From Mesorhizobium loti (lineage in GTDB: Bacteria > Pseudomonadota > Alphaproteobacteria > Rhizobiales > Rhizobiaceae): DNA of 64,000 bases. The notes beneath the pieces were generated by a model that worked only from the letters and a program-made list of their open reading frames with translations, had not been told where the DNA came from and ran no database searches. The stretch is from the NCBI RefSeq assembly GCF_003148495.1, contig NZ_QGGH01000010.1, forward strand, positions 117,046 through 181,045, written 5' to 3'. Shown here piece by piece: positions 11,035-20,436 of the stretch. A program made the position numbers and the translations under genes. Position 1 is the stretch's first letter; each line of letters opens with the position of its first letter.

Positions 11035-11678
11035 CCCAGGCCCTACCCAAGCGAAACGAAGCCTTCCGTGCCGGCGAAACGGCGCTGCTGCTTGTCGACA
11101 TGCAGCGCATCTGGCTGGAGCCGGGCGCCGATCCCTCGCATCCGGAGCGTGGCCCGGATCACTATTTCTACCGGCAGACATCGTCGCAGACGATCCCCAA
11201 CCAGGAGCGTCTGCTGGCGGCGGCGCGGGCCAACGGCGTCGAGGTTCTGCACACCATCATCCAGAGCCTGACCGAAGACGGCCGCGACCGCTCGCTCGAC
11301 CACAAGCTGACACCGATCCATGTTGCGCCCAGCCTCCCCGAGGGCCTGCCGGTGGCGTCACTGGCGCCGGTCGGCGACGAGATCATGCTGCCGAAGACGT
11401 CGTCGGGCATCTTCAACTCGACCAATGTCGACTATCTCCTGAAGAACCTTGGCATTCGCTATCTCGTCGTGGTCGGCGTGCTGACCGATCAATGCGTCGA
11501 CATGACGGTGCGCGACGGCGCCGACCGTGGCTACCTCGTCACCTGCGTAGCGGACGCCTGCGCCACCATCACCCAGGAACGCCACGACATCGCGCTCAAG
11601 GCCTTCGGCGGCTACTGCTGGGTCACCGACACCGACACGGTCGTCGCCCGCTTCAACGCTTTGGAAAAAACGGCATGA
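11031..11678 (+). CDS. Isochorismatase-family cysteine hydrolase
   Basis: This 215-aa alpha/beta hydrolase has the family triad: Asp23 in LLLVDMQ, Lys122 in LPKTSSG, and nucleophile Cys155 in LTDQCVDMTVRDG. Relatives hydrolyse isochorismate, N-carbamoyl amines, nicotinamide, ureides or biuret. In a nitrogen-catabolic operon an amidohydrolase role (N-carbamoyl or amide cleavage) is more plausible than isochorismate cleavage, but this is inferred. Its start overlaps rpiR and its TGA overlaps the ATG of the glutamine-synthetase-like gene, both by 4 bp. Confidence 0.87.
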   Translation: MTQALPKRNEAFRAGETALLLVDMQRIWLEPGADPSHPERGPDHYFYRQTSSQTIPNQERLLAAARANGVEVLHTIIQSLTEDGRDRSLDHKLTPIHVAPSLPEGLPVASLAPVGDEIMLPKTSSGIFNSTNVDYLLKNLGIRYLVVVGVLTDQCVDMTVRDGADRGYLVTCVADACATITQERHDIALKAFGGYCWVTDTDTVVARFNALEKTA

Positions 11679-12997
11679 CATCGACCGTCGAGCCTTTGGT
11701 TGCCGTCGTCACCACGGATCTCTCCGCCGTTACGCGGGGCCGCTTCGTTGCCGAAAGCAAGTTGCAGAAAACCGCCACGACCGGCGTCGGCTGGCTGCAG
11801 GCCAATCTGTCGCTGACGCCGTTCAACTCGATCGTCGATCCCAACCCCTGGGGCTCGTCGGGCGACCTGCGGCTGATCCCCGATCTCAAGGCGCGTTTTC
11901 GCACGACACGCACCGGATCGGCGACGCCGTTCGATATGGTCGCCGGCGACATCGTCGAACTCGACGGCAGCCCGTGGCTCGGCTGCACGCGCACGATGCT
12001 GAAAAACGCGCTGGCCGAGCTGAAGGCCGCGACCGGCCTCTCGGTCATCGCCGCCTTCGAGCATGAATTCCATGTCGCCGATGGCGGCTTCGCGCCGGCG
12101 CATTCGATGTCTTTCGCCGCACTGCGCCGCGCCGACCCGTTTGCGCCCAATCTGATGGCGGCGCTGGAGGAGGCAGGTGTCGCGCCCGAAGTGGTCATCG
12201 CCGAATTTGGCGACGAGCAGTTCGAAGTGACGCACGAGCCGGCGGACGCGCTGACGGCGGCCGACCGCGCCGTCGCCATCCGCGAAATCACGCGCGAATT
12301 GGCGCGCAATGCCGGCTGGCGTGCAAGCTTCGCGCCCAAGACAGCGCCGAACGCCGTCGGCAACGGCGTCCACATCCATTTCAGCTTCGTCGACGAGGCC
12401 GGCAAGCCGGTGACCTACGATGCGGCGCTGCCCGGCGGCCTTTCCGCCAAAGCCGGCGCCTTCTGCGCCGGTGTGCTGCGTCATCTGCCTGGCATCACCG
12501 CCATGACGGCGTCGAGCGTGTCGTCCTACTACCGGCTGAAGCCGCACAGCTGGAGCTCGTCCTACACCTGGCTTGCCGACCGCGACCGCGAGGCATCCTT
12601 GCGCATCTGTCCGACGGTGACGATCGGCGGGCGCGATCCGGCGCGGCAGTACAACATCGAGTACCGGGCCGCCGACGCCACCGGCAATCCCTATCTGTCG
12701 CTGGCGGCGATCATCCGCGCCGGGCTGGAGGGGCTGAAGGCGAACCTGCCATCGCCGCCGCTGGTCACCGGCGACCCGACATTGATGAGCGAGGCGGAGC
12801 GGGCAAAGCTCGGTCTCGTGCGCCTGCCCGAAACCCTGCCGGCGGCGCTGGACGCGCTTGTGGCTGACAGCACCGTGACGGGATGGTTCGCGCCTGTCTT
12901 CATCGAAACCTTCGTCGGCCTCAAGCAACACGAGGCAGAGCGCCTTGCCGGTCTCGATCCGGCTTCCATCTGCGATCTTTACCGGACGCTCTATTGA
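11675..12997 (+). CDS. Glutamine synthetase-like ligase (GlnA/PuuA family)
   Basis: This 440-aa protein of the glutamine synthetase superfamily probably ligates glutamate to an amine rather than to ammonia. Visible active-site blocks are AAFEHEFH (metal-binding Glu), AEFGDEQFEV, the GNGVHIHFSF ammonium/metal loop, RLKPHSWSSSYTW, and NIEYRAADATGNPYLSLAA with the glutamate-binding Arg. The chosen ATG overlaps the upstream TGA (ATGA). A longer in-frame extension runs inside the upstream gene and is rejected. In the E. coli Puu pathway a related enzyme makes gamma-glutamylputrescine. The oxidase and aminotransferases nearby suggest an analogous scheme here (inference). Confidence 0.88.
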   Translation: MTSTVEPLVAVVTTDLSAVTRGRFVAESKLQKTATTGVGWLQANLSLTPFNSIVDPNPWGSSGDLRLIPDLKARFRTTRTGSATPFDMVAGDIVELDGSPWLGCTRTMLKNALAELKAATGLSVIAAFEHEFHVADGGFAPAHSMSFAALRRADPFAPNLMAALEEAGVAPEVVIAEFGDEQFEVTHEPADALTAADRAVAIREITRELARNAGWRASFAPKTAPNAVGNGVHIHFSFVDEAGKPVTYDAALPGGLSAKAGAFCAGVLRHLPGITAMTASSVSSYYRLKPHSWSSSYTWLADRDREASLRICPTVTIGGRDPARQYNIEYRAADATGNPYLSLAAIIRAGLEGLKANLPSPPLVTGDPTLMSEAERAKLGLVRLPETLPAALDALVADSTVTGWFAPVFIETFVGLKQHEAERLAGLDPASICDLYRTLY

Positions 12998-13782
12998 TGA
13001 CTGCACAGACTGAAAAAGGCCTGCTCCCTCAAAAAGATTGGCCCGAGGCCGTCGAGGTCCTCAACGAGCACGGCCATTCCGATATCGTGCTGTTGTGCGA
13101 GCATGCGTCCAACCACATGCCGGCCGAGTATCGGCAGCTCGGCCTCGATGCCAGCCATCTGCAGCGCCACATCGCCTGGGATATCGGCGCCGCCGAGGTG
13201 ACCCGTCTGCTGTCGTCGAAGCTCGATGCTCCGGCCTTCCTCAGCGGTTATTCACGGCTGCTGATCGACCTCAACCGGCCGCTTCGTAGCCAAGGCAGCA
13301 TTCCGGTTCTGTCGGAAGACACCGATATTCCCGGCAATGTCGGCATCGATGCGACGGAGCGGACCCGGCGTGCCGAAATCATCTTTTCGCCGTTTCATGA
13401 CCGGGTGGCCGCGTATCTCGACCGCCGGGCACAAGCAGGCCGGCAGACGCGGATCGTGACGATCCATTCGTTCACGCCGGTCTTCCTCGGTGTCAGCAGG
13501 CCTTGGCATGCCGGCGTGCTGCATGACCATGCAAGCGGTCTCGCCGAAGCGATCCTTTCGGGCCTGCGCACTGATGCGGCGCTCAATGTCGCGGCCAACG
13601 TGCCCTATGTGATCAGCCGCGACGCCGACTACGCCGTGCCCATCCATGGCGACGATCGCGGTATCCCCGCCGTCCTCGTCGAGATCCGGCAGGATTTGTT
13701 GTCGACACGGTCCGGCGTCGAGGAATGGGCGAACCGCCTGGCGGCGGCACTGCCCGCTCAGCAGGCGGAGTCAATCCCGTGA
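12997..13782 (+). CDS. N-formylglutamate amidohydrolase family protein
   Basis: This 261-aa member of the N-formylglutamate amidohydrolase (HutG-like) family shows CEHASNHMP, DIGAAEVTRLL, SGYSRLLIDLNRP and the metal-site segment TIHSFTPVF. The family hydrolyses N-acyl glutamates. No hut genes are nearby, so the partner is probably the glutamine-synthetase-like ligase, with this enzyme removing the glutamyl group later, as PuuD does in E. coli (inference). The ATG overlaps the previous TGA by one base, and its own TGA overlaps the next GTG start by 3 bp. Confidence 0.87.
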   Translation: MTAQTEKGLLPQKDWPEAVEVLNEHGHSDIVLLCEHASNHMPAEYRQLGLDASHLQRHIAWDIGAAEVTRLLSSKLDAPAFLSGYSRLLIDLNRPLRSQGSIPVLSEDTDIPGNVGIDATERTRRAEIIFSPFHDRVAAYLDRRAQAGRQTRIVTIHSFTPVFLGVSRPWHAGVLHDHASGLAEAILSGLRTDAALNVAANVPYVISRDADYAVPIHGDDRGIPAVLVEIRQDLLSTRSGVEEWANRLAAALPAQQAESIP

Positions 13783-15095
13783 GCAATCTCAGCCTGCGCG
13801 AGCGTGACGCGGCGACGATCGCCCAGATCGGCAAGCTGCGGTTCTCGCCGCTCAGCGTCATCGGCGGCCAGGGCAACAGGCTGATCGAGGAAGGTGGCCG
13901 TTCGCTGCTTGACCTGTCGGGATCGGCCGGTCCGGCGGTGCTCGGCTACGGCCATCCGGCTGTCGTCGAGGCGGTCGAGACGTCGATCCGCAACATGGCC
14001 GGCGCCAGCTTGCTGCTCTATCCGAACGAGCCGGCTGTATCGCTGGCTGAGCGGCTGCTGGCGATCACGCCCGGAGAAGGCGAACGACGCGTCTGGTTCG
14101 GCCATTCCGGGTCCGACGCCAATGACTGCGCGGTGCGCGTGCTGCAGGCGGCGACCGGCCGCTCGCGCTTCATCTCGTTTATCGGTTCCTATCACGGCAA
14201 TCTCTCGGGCTCGATGGGCATCAGCGGCCATACCGCCATGACCCACACGCTGCCGCGGCCGGGTGTGCTTCTGCTGCCCTACCCCGATCCGTACCGGCCG
14301 AACTTCAGCGCCGAGGATGTGCTGGCCCTGCTCGACTACCAGTTCGAGACCACCTGCCCGCCGCATCAGGTCGCTGCTGTCTTCATCGAGCCGCTGATGT
14401 CGGATGGCGGATTGATCGTGCCGCCACCCGGCTTCCTCAAGGCGTTGCAGGAGCGTTGCCGCAGGCACGGCATCAAGATTGTCGTCGATGAGGTCAAGGT
14501 CGGGCTCGCCCGCAGCGGCCTGATGCACTGCTTCCAGCACGAAGGATTGACGCCGGACCTCGTCGTCTTCGGCAAGGGCATCGGCGGCGGCTTGCCGCTG
14601 TCGGCCGTGATCGGCCCGAAGGAAATCATGGACCATGCGCCGGCCTTCGTTCTGCAGACGACCGCCGGCAACCCGGTGGCGACATCGGCCGGCAATGCGG
14701 TGCTGAAGACCATCGAGACGGAAGGCCTGGTCGAGCGCTCGGCGCGGATCGGCACGCTGTTTTCCGATGCGCTGCGGGCACTCGGCGCCAAGCACGAGAT
14801 CATCGGTGACGTGCGTGGGCGCGGCCTTGCCATCGGCGTCGACCTGGTCAAGGACCGCACGACACGTGAACCCGTTGCGGCGACGACGACGGCCAAGATC
14901 ATCTATCGCGGCTACGAACTGGGTGCGGCCTTCACCTATGTCGGGCTGAAGGCGAATGTGCTGGAGTTCATACCACCGCTGACGCTGACGCAAGACGAGG
15001 TGGCGGAGGGCGTGGCGATCGTCGACCAGGCAATCGCCGACGTGAATGCCGGCAAGGTCTCGGATGCGGACGTCGCCTCCTTCATGATGTGGTGA
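13779..15095 (+). CDS. Class III PLP-dependent aminotransferase
   Basis: This 438-aa aminotransferase has WFGHSGSDANDCAVR (cofactor phosphate loop), GSYHGNLSG, VDEVKVGLARSG with the ring-pairing Asp, and the PLP lysine in VVFGKGIGGGLPLSA. The GTG at 13779 overlaps the previous stop (GTGA), so it is preferred to the ATG 54 bp upstream, which lies inside the neighbour. It closes the rightward operon and would transaminate the amine or omega-amino acid made by the upstream enzymes. It differs clearly from the aminotransferase at the left edge, so the locus encodes two. Confidence 0.9.
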   Translation: MSNLSLRERDAATIAQIGKLRFSPLSVIGGQGNRLIEEGGRSLLDLSGSAGPAVLGYGHPAVVEAVETSIRNMAGASLLLYPNEPAVSLAERLLAITPGEGERRVWFGHSGSDANDCAVRVLQAATGRSRFISFIGSYHGNLSGSMGISGHTAMTHTLPRPGVLLLPYPDPYRPNFSAEDVLALLDYQFETTCPPHQVAAVFIEPLMSDGGLIVPPPGFLKALQERCRRHGIKIVVDEVKVGLARSGLMHCFQHEGLTPDLVVFGKGIGGGLPLSAVIGPKEIMDHAPAFVLQTTAGNPVATSAGNAVLKTIETEGLVERSARIGTLFSDALRALGAKHEIIGDVRGRGLAIGVDLVKDRTTREPVAATTTAKIIYRGYELGAAFTYVGLKANVLEFIPPLTLTQDEVAEGVAIVDQAIADVNAGKVSDADVASFMMW

Positions 15096-15163
15096 ACAAA
15101 AGGCGCGTCCATGGCTGTGGCAGAAATTGTCTCGGCAGCCTCCGCCTCATCGTTGTGCAACAA

Positions 15164-16183
15164 CTATTCCGCGATGCGCACGATCAGCTTGCCGAAATTC
15201 CTTCCTTCGAGAAGGCCGAGAAAGGCCTGTGGCGCCTTCTCGATGCCATCCACGACATCTTCCCTGTAGCGGACGCGGCCGGACGCTATCCAGTCGACCA
15301 TCTCACGATAGAAGGCCGGGCGCTGATCGACAAATTCGCGCTGGATGAAACCCCTGATCGTCAGGCTGCGGTGCAATACTTGCTGCATCAATGTCGGCAG
15401 CCGGTCGACGCCGGCATCCGCGATGGCATTGTATTGCGCGATCAACCCGCAGACCGGCACACGCGCAAACTCGTTGAGCAGCGGAAACACAACATCCCAG
15501 ACATGACCGCCGACATTCTCGAAATAGATATCGATGCCGTCAGGGCAGGCTGTCTTCAACTGCTCGGCAAAATCATCGGGACGGTGATCGACGACGGCGT
15601 CAAAGCCGAGTTCGTTTCGCACGAAGGCGCATTTGTTGGTGCCGCCGGCGATGCCGACGGCACGCGCGCCCTTGATGCGTGCGATCTGGCCAACGGCCGA
15701 CCCGACCGCACCCCTGGCAGCCGCCACGACAACCGTCTCGCCAGGCTTCGGCTGTCCGATGGTGAGCAGGCCGGCATAGGCCGTGAAGCCCGGCATGCCG
15801 AGCACGCCAAGCGCCGTTGTGACGGATGCGGCCGCGGGGTCCAGCTTGCGCAACCCGACACCGTCGGAAAGAGCAAAACTCTGCCATCCCGAGTGGGACA
15901 GGACGATGTCACCCTCGACGAAGCCAGCGTGGCGGGACCTGACGACGCGCGCAACGGTGCCGCCTTCCATCACGCCGTCGACATCGACCGGCTTGGCATA
16001 GGATTTCGTGGCGTTCATGCGCCCGCGCATATAGGGATCGAGCGACAGATAAAGAATCTGCAGCAGCAATTCACCCTCCCCCGGCTGGACGACATCAACC
16101 GTCTCGATGCGGAAGTCGCCTGGCTTCGGCCGGCCTTGCGGTCGCGCCGCGAGCACGATGCGGGTGTTGGTCTGGGTCGACAT
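15164..16183 (-). CDS. NADP-dependent oxidoreductase, CurA / leukotriene B4 dehydrogenase type
   Basis: This 339-aa MDR-family reductase resembles E. coli CurA. It has LSLDPYMRGRMNATKSYAKPV near the N-terminus, GMPGFTAYAGLLTIGQPK, and a Rossmann motif VVAAARGAVGSAVGQIARIKG followed by NKCAFVRNELGFDAVVDH. The family reduces the alpha,beta-double bond of enones with NADPH. It is convergent with the aminotransferase operon, with 68 bp between stops. It is probably co-transcribed with the upstream LLM monooxygenase (25-bp gap). Confidence 0.88.
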   Translation of the reverse strand: MSTQTNTRIVLAARPQGRPKPGDFRIETVDVVQPGEGELLLQILYLSLDPYMRGRMNATKSYAKPVDVDGVMEGGTVARVVRSRHAGFVEGDIVLSHSGWQSFALSDGVGLRKLDPAAASVTTALGVLGMPGFTAYAGLLTIGQPKPGETVVVAAARGAVGSAVGQIARIKGARAVGIAGGTNKCAFVRNELGFDAVVDHRPDDFAEQLKTACPDGIDIYFENVGGHVWDVVFPLLNEFARVPVCGLIAQYNAIADAGVDRLPTLMQQVLHRSLTIRGFIQREFVDQRPAFYREMVDWIASGRVRYREDVVDGIEKAPQAFLGLLEGRNFGKLIVRIAE

Positions 16184-16208
16184 TGGAGACCTCTCTGCGA
16201 AGGAAGTG

Positions 16209-17531
16209 CTACTCGAAAAACCGGTTGGGCGGACGCTTCAGGCCGAGATTCTCGCGTAGCGTCGATCCCTCATATTGCCGCCTGAAGATCCCTCGCCGCT
16301 GCAGTTCAGGCACGACCTTCTCGGCAAAATCATCGAGCCCGGCAGGGAGGTAGGGAAACATGATGTTGAACCCGTCGGAACCCTCGCCCACCAGCCATTC
16401 CTCCATCTCGTCGGCGATTGTTTCAGGTGTGCCGACAAAGGCAAGGCCGGAATAGCCGCCCAGCCTTTGCGCGAGCTGCCTGACGGTCAGGTTTTCCTGG
16501 CGCGCCAGTTCGATGACGCGCTCGCGGCCACTCTTCGAGGCATTGGTCTCGGGGATTTCCGGCAAGGGCGCGTCCGGGTCAAAACCGGACGCATCGTGTC
16601 CGATGGCGATCGACAGCGAGGCAATGCCGCTCTCGTAATAGACGAGGCTGTCAAGCTTCGCCCGTTTGGCCTGCGCGTCCTCGATGCTGTCGCCGACAAC
16701 GACAAAGGCGCCGGGCAGGATCTTGATGTCGTCGCGCGACCGGCCGAGCTTCTCCGCACGGCCTTTGACGTCGGCAAAGAAACGCTGCCCCGCTGCGAGA
16801 TCGGCATGCGCAGCGAAAATGACCTCCGCCGTCTCTGCCGCCAATTGCCGCCCTGCCTCCGACGCACCGGCCTGGACGATGACCGGCCAGCCCTGCACCG
16901 GCCGTGCGATGTTGAGCGGACCGCGTACCGAGAGATGCTCGCCCTTGTGGTCGAGCACATGCAGCCTGGCGGGGTCGAAATAGAGCCCGCTTTCGGCGTC
17001 GCGGATGAAGGCATCGTCGGCAAAGCTGTCCCACAAGCCGGTGACGACATCGTAGAATTCTCGCGCCCTTTGGTAACGCTCGTCATGCTCGACATGCTCG
17101 TCGAGGCCGAAGTTGAGCGCCGCATCCGGATTGGACGTGGTGACGATGTTCCAGCCGGCGCGGCCGCCGCTGATATGGTCGAGCGAGGCGAAGCGGCGGG
17201 CAACATGATAGGGCGCATCGAACGTCGTCGATGCGGTTGCGATCAGACCGATGTGGTCGGTGACTGCGGCCAGCGCCGACAGCAGCGTGAACGGCTCGAA
17301 CGACGTGACCGTATGGCTGCGCCGCAGCGCCTCGATCGGCATGTTGAGAACGGCCAGATGGTCGGCCATGAAGAAGGCGTCGAACTTCGCCGCCTCCAGG
17401 GTCTGGGCGAAGCGCTTCAGATGCGCGAAGTTGAAATTGGCATCGGGATAAGCACCCGGGTAGCGCCAGGCGCCGGTGTGCAGGCTGACGGGACGCATGA
17501 AGGCGCCGAGGCGCAATTGTTTCCGTGTCAT
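16209..17531 (-). CDS. LLM-class FMN-dependent monooxygenase (NtaA/SnaA/DszA type)
   Basis: This 440-aa bacterial-luciferase-like protein of the NtaA/SnaA/DszA subgroup carries the diagnostic RFASLDHISGGRAGWNIVTTSNPDAALNFG segment and the YQRAREFYDVVTGLWDSF helix. A C-terminal insertion ends in GFNIMFPYLP. Members use FMNH2 from a partner reductase to oxygenate sulfonates, sulfones, nitrilotriacetate or similar substrates. No flavin reductase gene is adjacent. The substrate is not deducible. Confidence 0.88.
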   Translation of the reverse strand: MTRKQLRLGAFMRPVSLHTGAWRYPGAYPDANFNFAHLKRFAQTLEAAKFDAFFMADHLAVLNMPIEALRRSHTVTSFEPFTLLSALAAVTDHIGLIATASTTFDAPYHVARRFASLDHISGGRAGWNIVTTSNPDAALNFGLDEHVEHDERYQRAREFYDVVTGLWDSFADDAFIRDAESGLYFDPARLHVLDHKGEHLSVRGPLNIARPVQGWPVIVQAGASEAGRQLAAETAEVIFAAHADLAAGQRFFADVKGRAEKLGRSRDDIKILPGAFVVVGDSIEDAQAKRAKLDSLVYYESGIASLSIAIGHDASGFDPDAPLPEIPETNASKSGRERVIELARQENLTVRQLAQRLGGYSGLAFVGTPETIADEMEEWLVGEGSDGFNIMFPYLPAGLDDFAEKVVPELQRRGIFRRQYEGSTLRENLGLKRPPNRFFE

Positions 17532-17680
17532 GAAAGTCGTTCCGACCGATCGATACAGTCGAGCACCAGCGCTCGAATCCTTACCTCAGAATCGGACGGT
17601 CCGCCCAACTCGGGAAGGTATTCTGTTCCGCCGCGCCGGGCTTCTGCGGAATTTCAGTTTTTCGCCCGAGACCCCGGGAC

Positions 17681-17712
17681 AAAAAATGGCCGGGCTCGAA
17701 TGCGGCCCGGCC
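17681..17712 (-). terminator. Rho-independent terminator after the 2OG-dioxygenase gene
   Basis: Read leftward, an 8-bp perfect GC stem (GGCCGGGC / GCCCGGCC, 17705-17712 and 17688-17695, 9-nt loop) is followed by ATTTTTT. It lies about 160 bp past the dioxygenase stop and before the LLM gene start, so it separates two transcription units. Confidence 0.7.
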
Positions 17713-17715
17713 AAA

Positions 17716-17731
17716 AGAAGGTCAAAACCTT
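17716..17731 (-). terminator. Second small hairpin with T-run upstream of the main terminator
   Basis: GAAGGT-TTTG-ACCTTC followed by TTTT, read leftward, sits immediately before the strong terminator and gives a tandem arrangement. The 6-bp stem is weak alone. Confidence 0.4.
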
Positions 17732-17874
17732 CAGAGGGGAACACCGTCCCGCGGAATGGGAGGAAACCGCCGAACGATTTTACCTGTTTGAGCTTATTTC
17801 GAAGCCTTGGCGACGAATGACATTCCAAAAAACAGGCAAAATGGCAAAAATTCGTGCGCAGTACTGTGGAACCC

Positions 17875-18894
17875 TCACGAGCCCGCTGCTCCGGTCTCGA
17901 GAAGATCGGCATAGTGGCGGCGTGCCACGTCGGGATGTGAACGTAGCCGGCTTTTGAGCACATTGATGCCGACATCGCGGAACAACGGGTTGTCGGGATC
18001 GCTTGCCGGCCCACGTGCCTGCGCCGCCAACTCCTCGGAAAGGCCGAGAAGCGGGATGGTCGCATCGAGTCGCGCGCTGAAGAAGAAGGGAACGGAAATC
18101 CGCTCGACGCCGGTAGGCGGCGTCACGACGCGGTGGACAGTCGCGCGCAGATATCCATTCGATGCCAGTTCGAGCAGTTCGCCGATGTTGACGACCAGTG
18201 TTCCGGGGAGCGGGTCCACATTCACCCAGCTTCCATCATATTCGACCTGCAGCCCCTTGTTGTCGTCCTGCAGCAGCAGGGTCAGGAAGCCGCCATCCTT
18301 GTGCGCGCCGACGCCCTGGTTGCCTGCGGTCGCGTCACGGCCGGGATAACGAACGATCTTCATGCGATGGTTGGGCGAGTCCCGGTAGATCGCGTCGAAG
18401 GCATCCTCCGGCTGGTCAAGCGACAGCGCGAAGGCTTTCAGCAGCCGGATCGCCACCGCCGTCGCCGTGGCCTGCCAAGCAAGCAGCGCCGGCTTGAGCT
18501 CAGGCAGTGCCGACGGCCACTGGTTCGGCCCTTGCAGCCGTGTCCACGGTGCAATTCCAGGCCCCTGCGCTATGGGCTGGCGCTCGACGCCAATGTCGAG
18601 TTGCTCACGCCAGTCGGCCGCGCCCTTGGTCAGTTCGCCGCCGGCGCGGGTGTAGCCGCGAAACTGCTGGGATTTGACCATTTCGATCGCCAGCTTGTCG
18701 GCCTGCGGCAGCGCGAAGAACCGGCGCGAGGCATCGAGCACGTCGTCGATCTCCGAGGCCGAAATTCCGTGGCCGCTGAGGTAGAAGAAGCCGACGTCCC
18801 GGGCCGCAGTGCGCAGGTCCAGGAGAAAGGTACGATATTCGGATGCACCTTGTTCGAGACGGCTCAGATCGAGCACCGGCACAATTCTGGGCAT
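17875..18894 (-). CDS. 2-oxoglutarate/Fe(II)-dependent dioxygenase, isopenicillin N synthase-like
   Basis: This 339-aa dioxygenase has the DIOX_N domain (PVLDLSRL... ARDVGFFYLSGHGIS). The catalytic jelly roll carries the HxD...H iron triad (HKD in GAHKDGGFLTLLLQDD, distal His in LRATVHRVV) and the co-substrate motif RISVPFF. The start is supported by an AGGAA site 7 bp upstream. Relatives hydroxylate or desaturate small molecules. The gene stands alone, bounded by a terminator downstream. Confidence 0.9.
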   Translation of the reverse strand: MPRIVPVLDLSRLEQGASEYRTFLLDLRTAARDVGFFYLSGHGISASEIDDVLDASRRFFALPQADKLAIEMVKSQQFRGYTRAGGELTKGAADWREQLDIGVERQPIAQGPGIAPWTRLQGPNQWPSALPELKPALLAWQATATAVAIRLLKAFALSLDQPEDAFDAIYRDSPNHRMKIVRYPGRDATAGNQGVGAHKDGGFLTLLLQDDNKGLQVEYDGSWVNVDPLPGTLVVNIGELLELASNGYLRATVHRVVTPPTGVERISVPFFFSARLDATIPLLGLSEELAAQARGPASDPDNPLFRDVGINVLKSRLRSHPDVARRHYADLLETGAAGS

Positions 18895-19141
18895 GGTCAG
18901 GTTCCTTCTTTTCCTGCCTTGCCCAAGAGAAAGTAGAAGCGATCACCGGCAAGAGCTTCGAGCATGAATGGCGTCTCCAAAGTGACACGCAAGACGTGCC
19001 GATCAAAGCAACAGACAGTCCAATCTGGGTCGAATGGAAGAACGTCAGCGCTGCACATTATGGCCTGTCGGCAAATAATGTTCCCAACGGGCAACTTACC
19101 GGCAATGCATCTCGTGGGCCGCCTTTCGAGCGCGGGGGGCG

Positions 19142-20278
19142 CTAGCGGAACAGATATTTCGATACTTCCGGGTTGCCGCGGCGCCACATCACGTTGTCCA
19201 GGAAGTAGTGGTGCACGTTGATGAATATCCACGCTATGAAGAGGAAAAGCGACGAGCCGAGCACCTGTTTGTCGTAAGGAACCAAAGCCGTCAGCGCCAT
19301 CGGCACGAGCCAGAAGCCAAGAGCGCCGAGAATTGTGCCGGCGATGATGAATGTCAGCACCCGCAGCCTGTATCGCGGTCCGAGAATGGACAGAACCTTG
19401 AATTCCGGATCCTTGACGGCGTCCGCACGGTCGCGTTCGACATTGGTCTGATAACGCCAGACCACCGCCAGATACTGCAGCGAATGAAGCGCCGGCACCA
19501 CGAGCAGCCAGAGCGGATTTATCGTCACGAACAGGATCCAGGCATAAAGGGTGACGACGTAGGCGACGACGCCGTTATAAGGCAACGTGCCGCCATGCTT
19601 GCGCCAGCGATTGACAAACATCACGACGGTGGCCGCCGAGGAGGCAGCTGCGATCGCGAGCGCGATGTTGAGCACCCATGGCGGGACAGCGAATGTGTAG
19701 TAGTCCAGGCCCCAGAACTGCCTTTCGGTGATCACTGCGTTTGTCTGGAGCCATGCGAACAGCCACACGGCATAGCCGTTGATCAGCAACACTTTCTTGT
19801 CTTGATCCTTGAAGAACTTGCGCTTTAACACGGCGTCCACCATCAGCATGCCGTAGCCTTGCTTGACGTAGTGCCAGCCCACGAAAAAGCCCATCGCATT
19901 GGTTGCATATCCCAGCAGGCGAGCGTTGCCGGTTAGGGAGCCATAGGCAAAGAAAGCGCCCATGATCAGCGGAACCACAATGCCCGCGAAAATGTAGCGG
20001 ATCTGGAGATTCCTGTCGTATCCGTCTCCCCGCACCTTGCGCGCGAAATTGCGATAGAAAATCTGATAGGAATGGGCAAAATGTGGATGGTTTATCAGAT
20101 TGGCGAGCAAGAGCGTTACCCCCGCCACAAGACCTTCGTGTTTAAGAGGCACGAGGAAAAGGATTGGCAGCAGCAGGAACGCGCTCCCACCAAGCATGAA
20201 AAAATCGATGAACGGACCGAAGAGATATTTCTGCGGGGCGACTGAAACCGGGGCATCCGCCGAAAGGTGAAGTGTCAT
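19142..20278 (-). CDS. Polytopic membrane protein with conserved-looking histidine motifs, function unknown
   Basis: This 378-aa protein has about eight to ten hydrophobic segments and histidines clustered at segment ends: His64/His66/His69 in NHPHFAHSY, His136 in GWHYVKQGYG, His265 in PALHSLQYL, and His356/His357 with Asp361 in NVHHYFLD. Such spacing recalls di-iron membrane oxygenases or the Brp/Blh carotenoid-cleavage proteins, but the exact desaturase boxes are absent. I cannot name the family with confidence. The start has a good GGGGAAG site. Neighbours are a dioxygenase upstream-right in the strand order and an acyltransferase, with no obvious operon. Confidence 0.75.
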   Translation of the reverse strand: MTLHLSADAPVSVAPQKYLFGPFIDFFMLGGSAFLLLPILFLVPLKHEGLVAGVTLLLANLINHPHFAHSYQIFYRNFARKVRGDGYDRNLQIRYIFAGIVVPLIMGAFFAYGSLTGNARLLGYATNAMGFFVGWHYVKQGYGMLMVDAVLKRKFFKDQDKKVLLINGYAVWLFAWLQTNAVITERQFWGLDYYTFAVPPWVLNIALAIAAASSAATVVMFVNRWRKHGGTLPYNGVVAYVVTLYAWILFVTINPLWLLVVPALHSLQYLAVVWRYQTNVERDRADAVKDPEFKVLSILGPRYRLRVLTFIIAGTILGALGFWLVPMALTALVPYDKQVLGSSLFLFIAWIFINVHHYFLDNVMWRRGNPEVSKYLFR

Positions 20279-20436
20279 ATTGTCTTCCCCTGTGGTTGTT
20301 TATCTCTGGACAAGATCTTTACACTTCTACTGAGATAGAATGAAACATCGATTGGCATCGAGCGCCGTGACCAAGGTTTCGCTATGCGTCCGGCAACGGC
20401 CCATATAATCGGGTAGCCAGTATCGAAGCATATCCG

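Larger units (their letters stand above)
17532..17874. other. Intergenic region with two hairpins
   Basis: This 343-bp gap separates two leftward genes. It holds two hairpins (17681-17712 and 17716-17731), both followed by T-runs when read leftward, and no credible coding frame. The rest is presumably the leader of the LLM monooxygenase gene. Confidence 0.6.

Noticed and set aside
18897..19232. 111-codon leftward frame between the dioxygenase and membrane-protein genes
   Set aside because: It overlaps the downstream end of the 19142 gene, has no ribosome site and no recognisable similarity.
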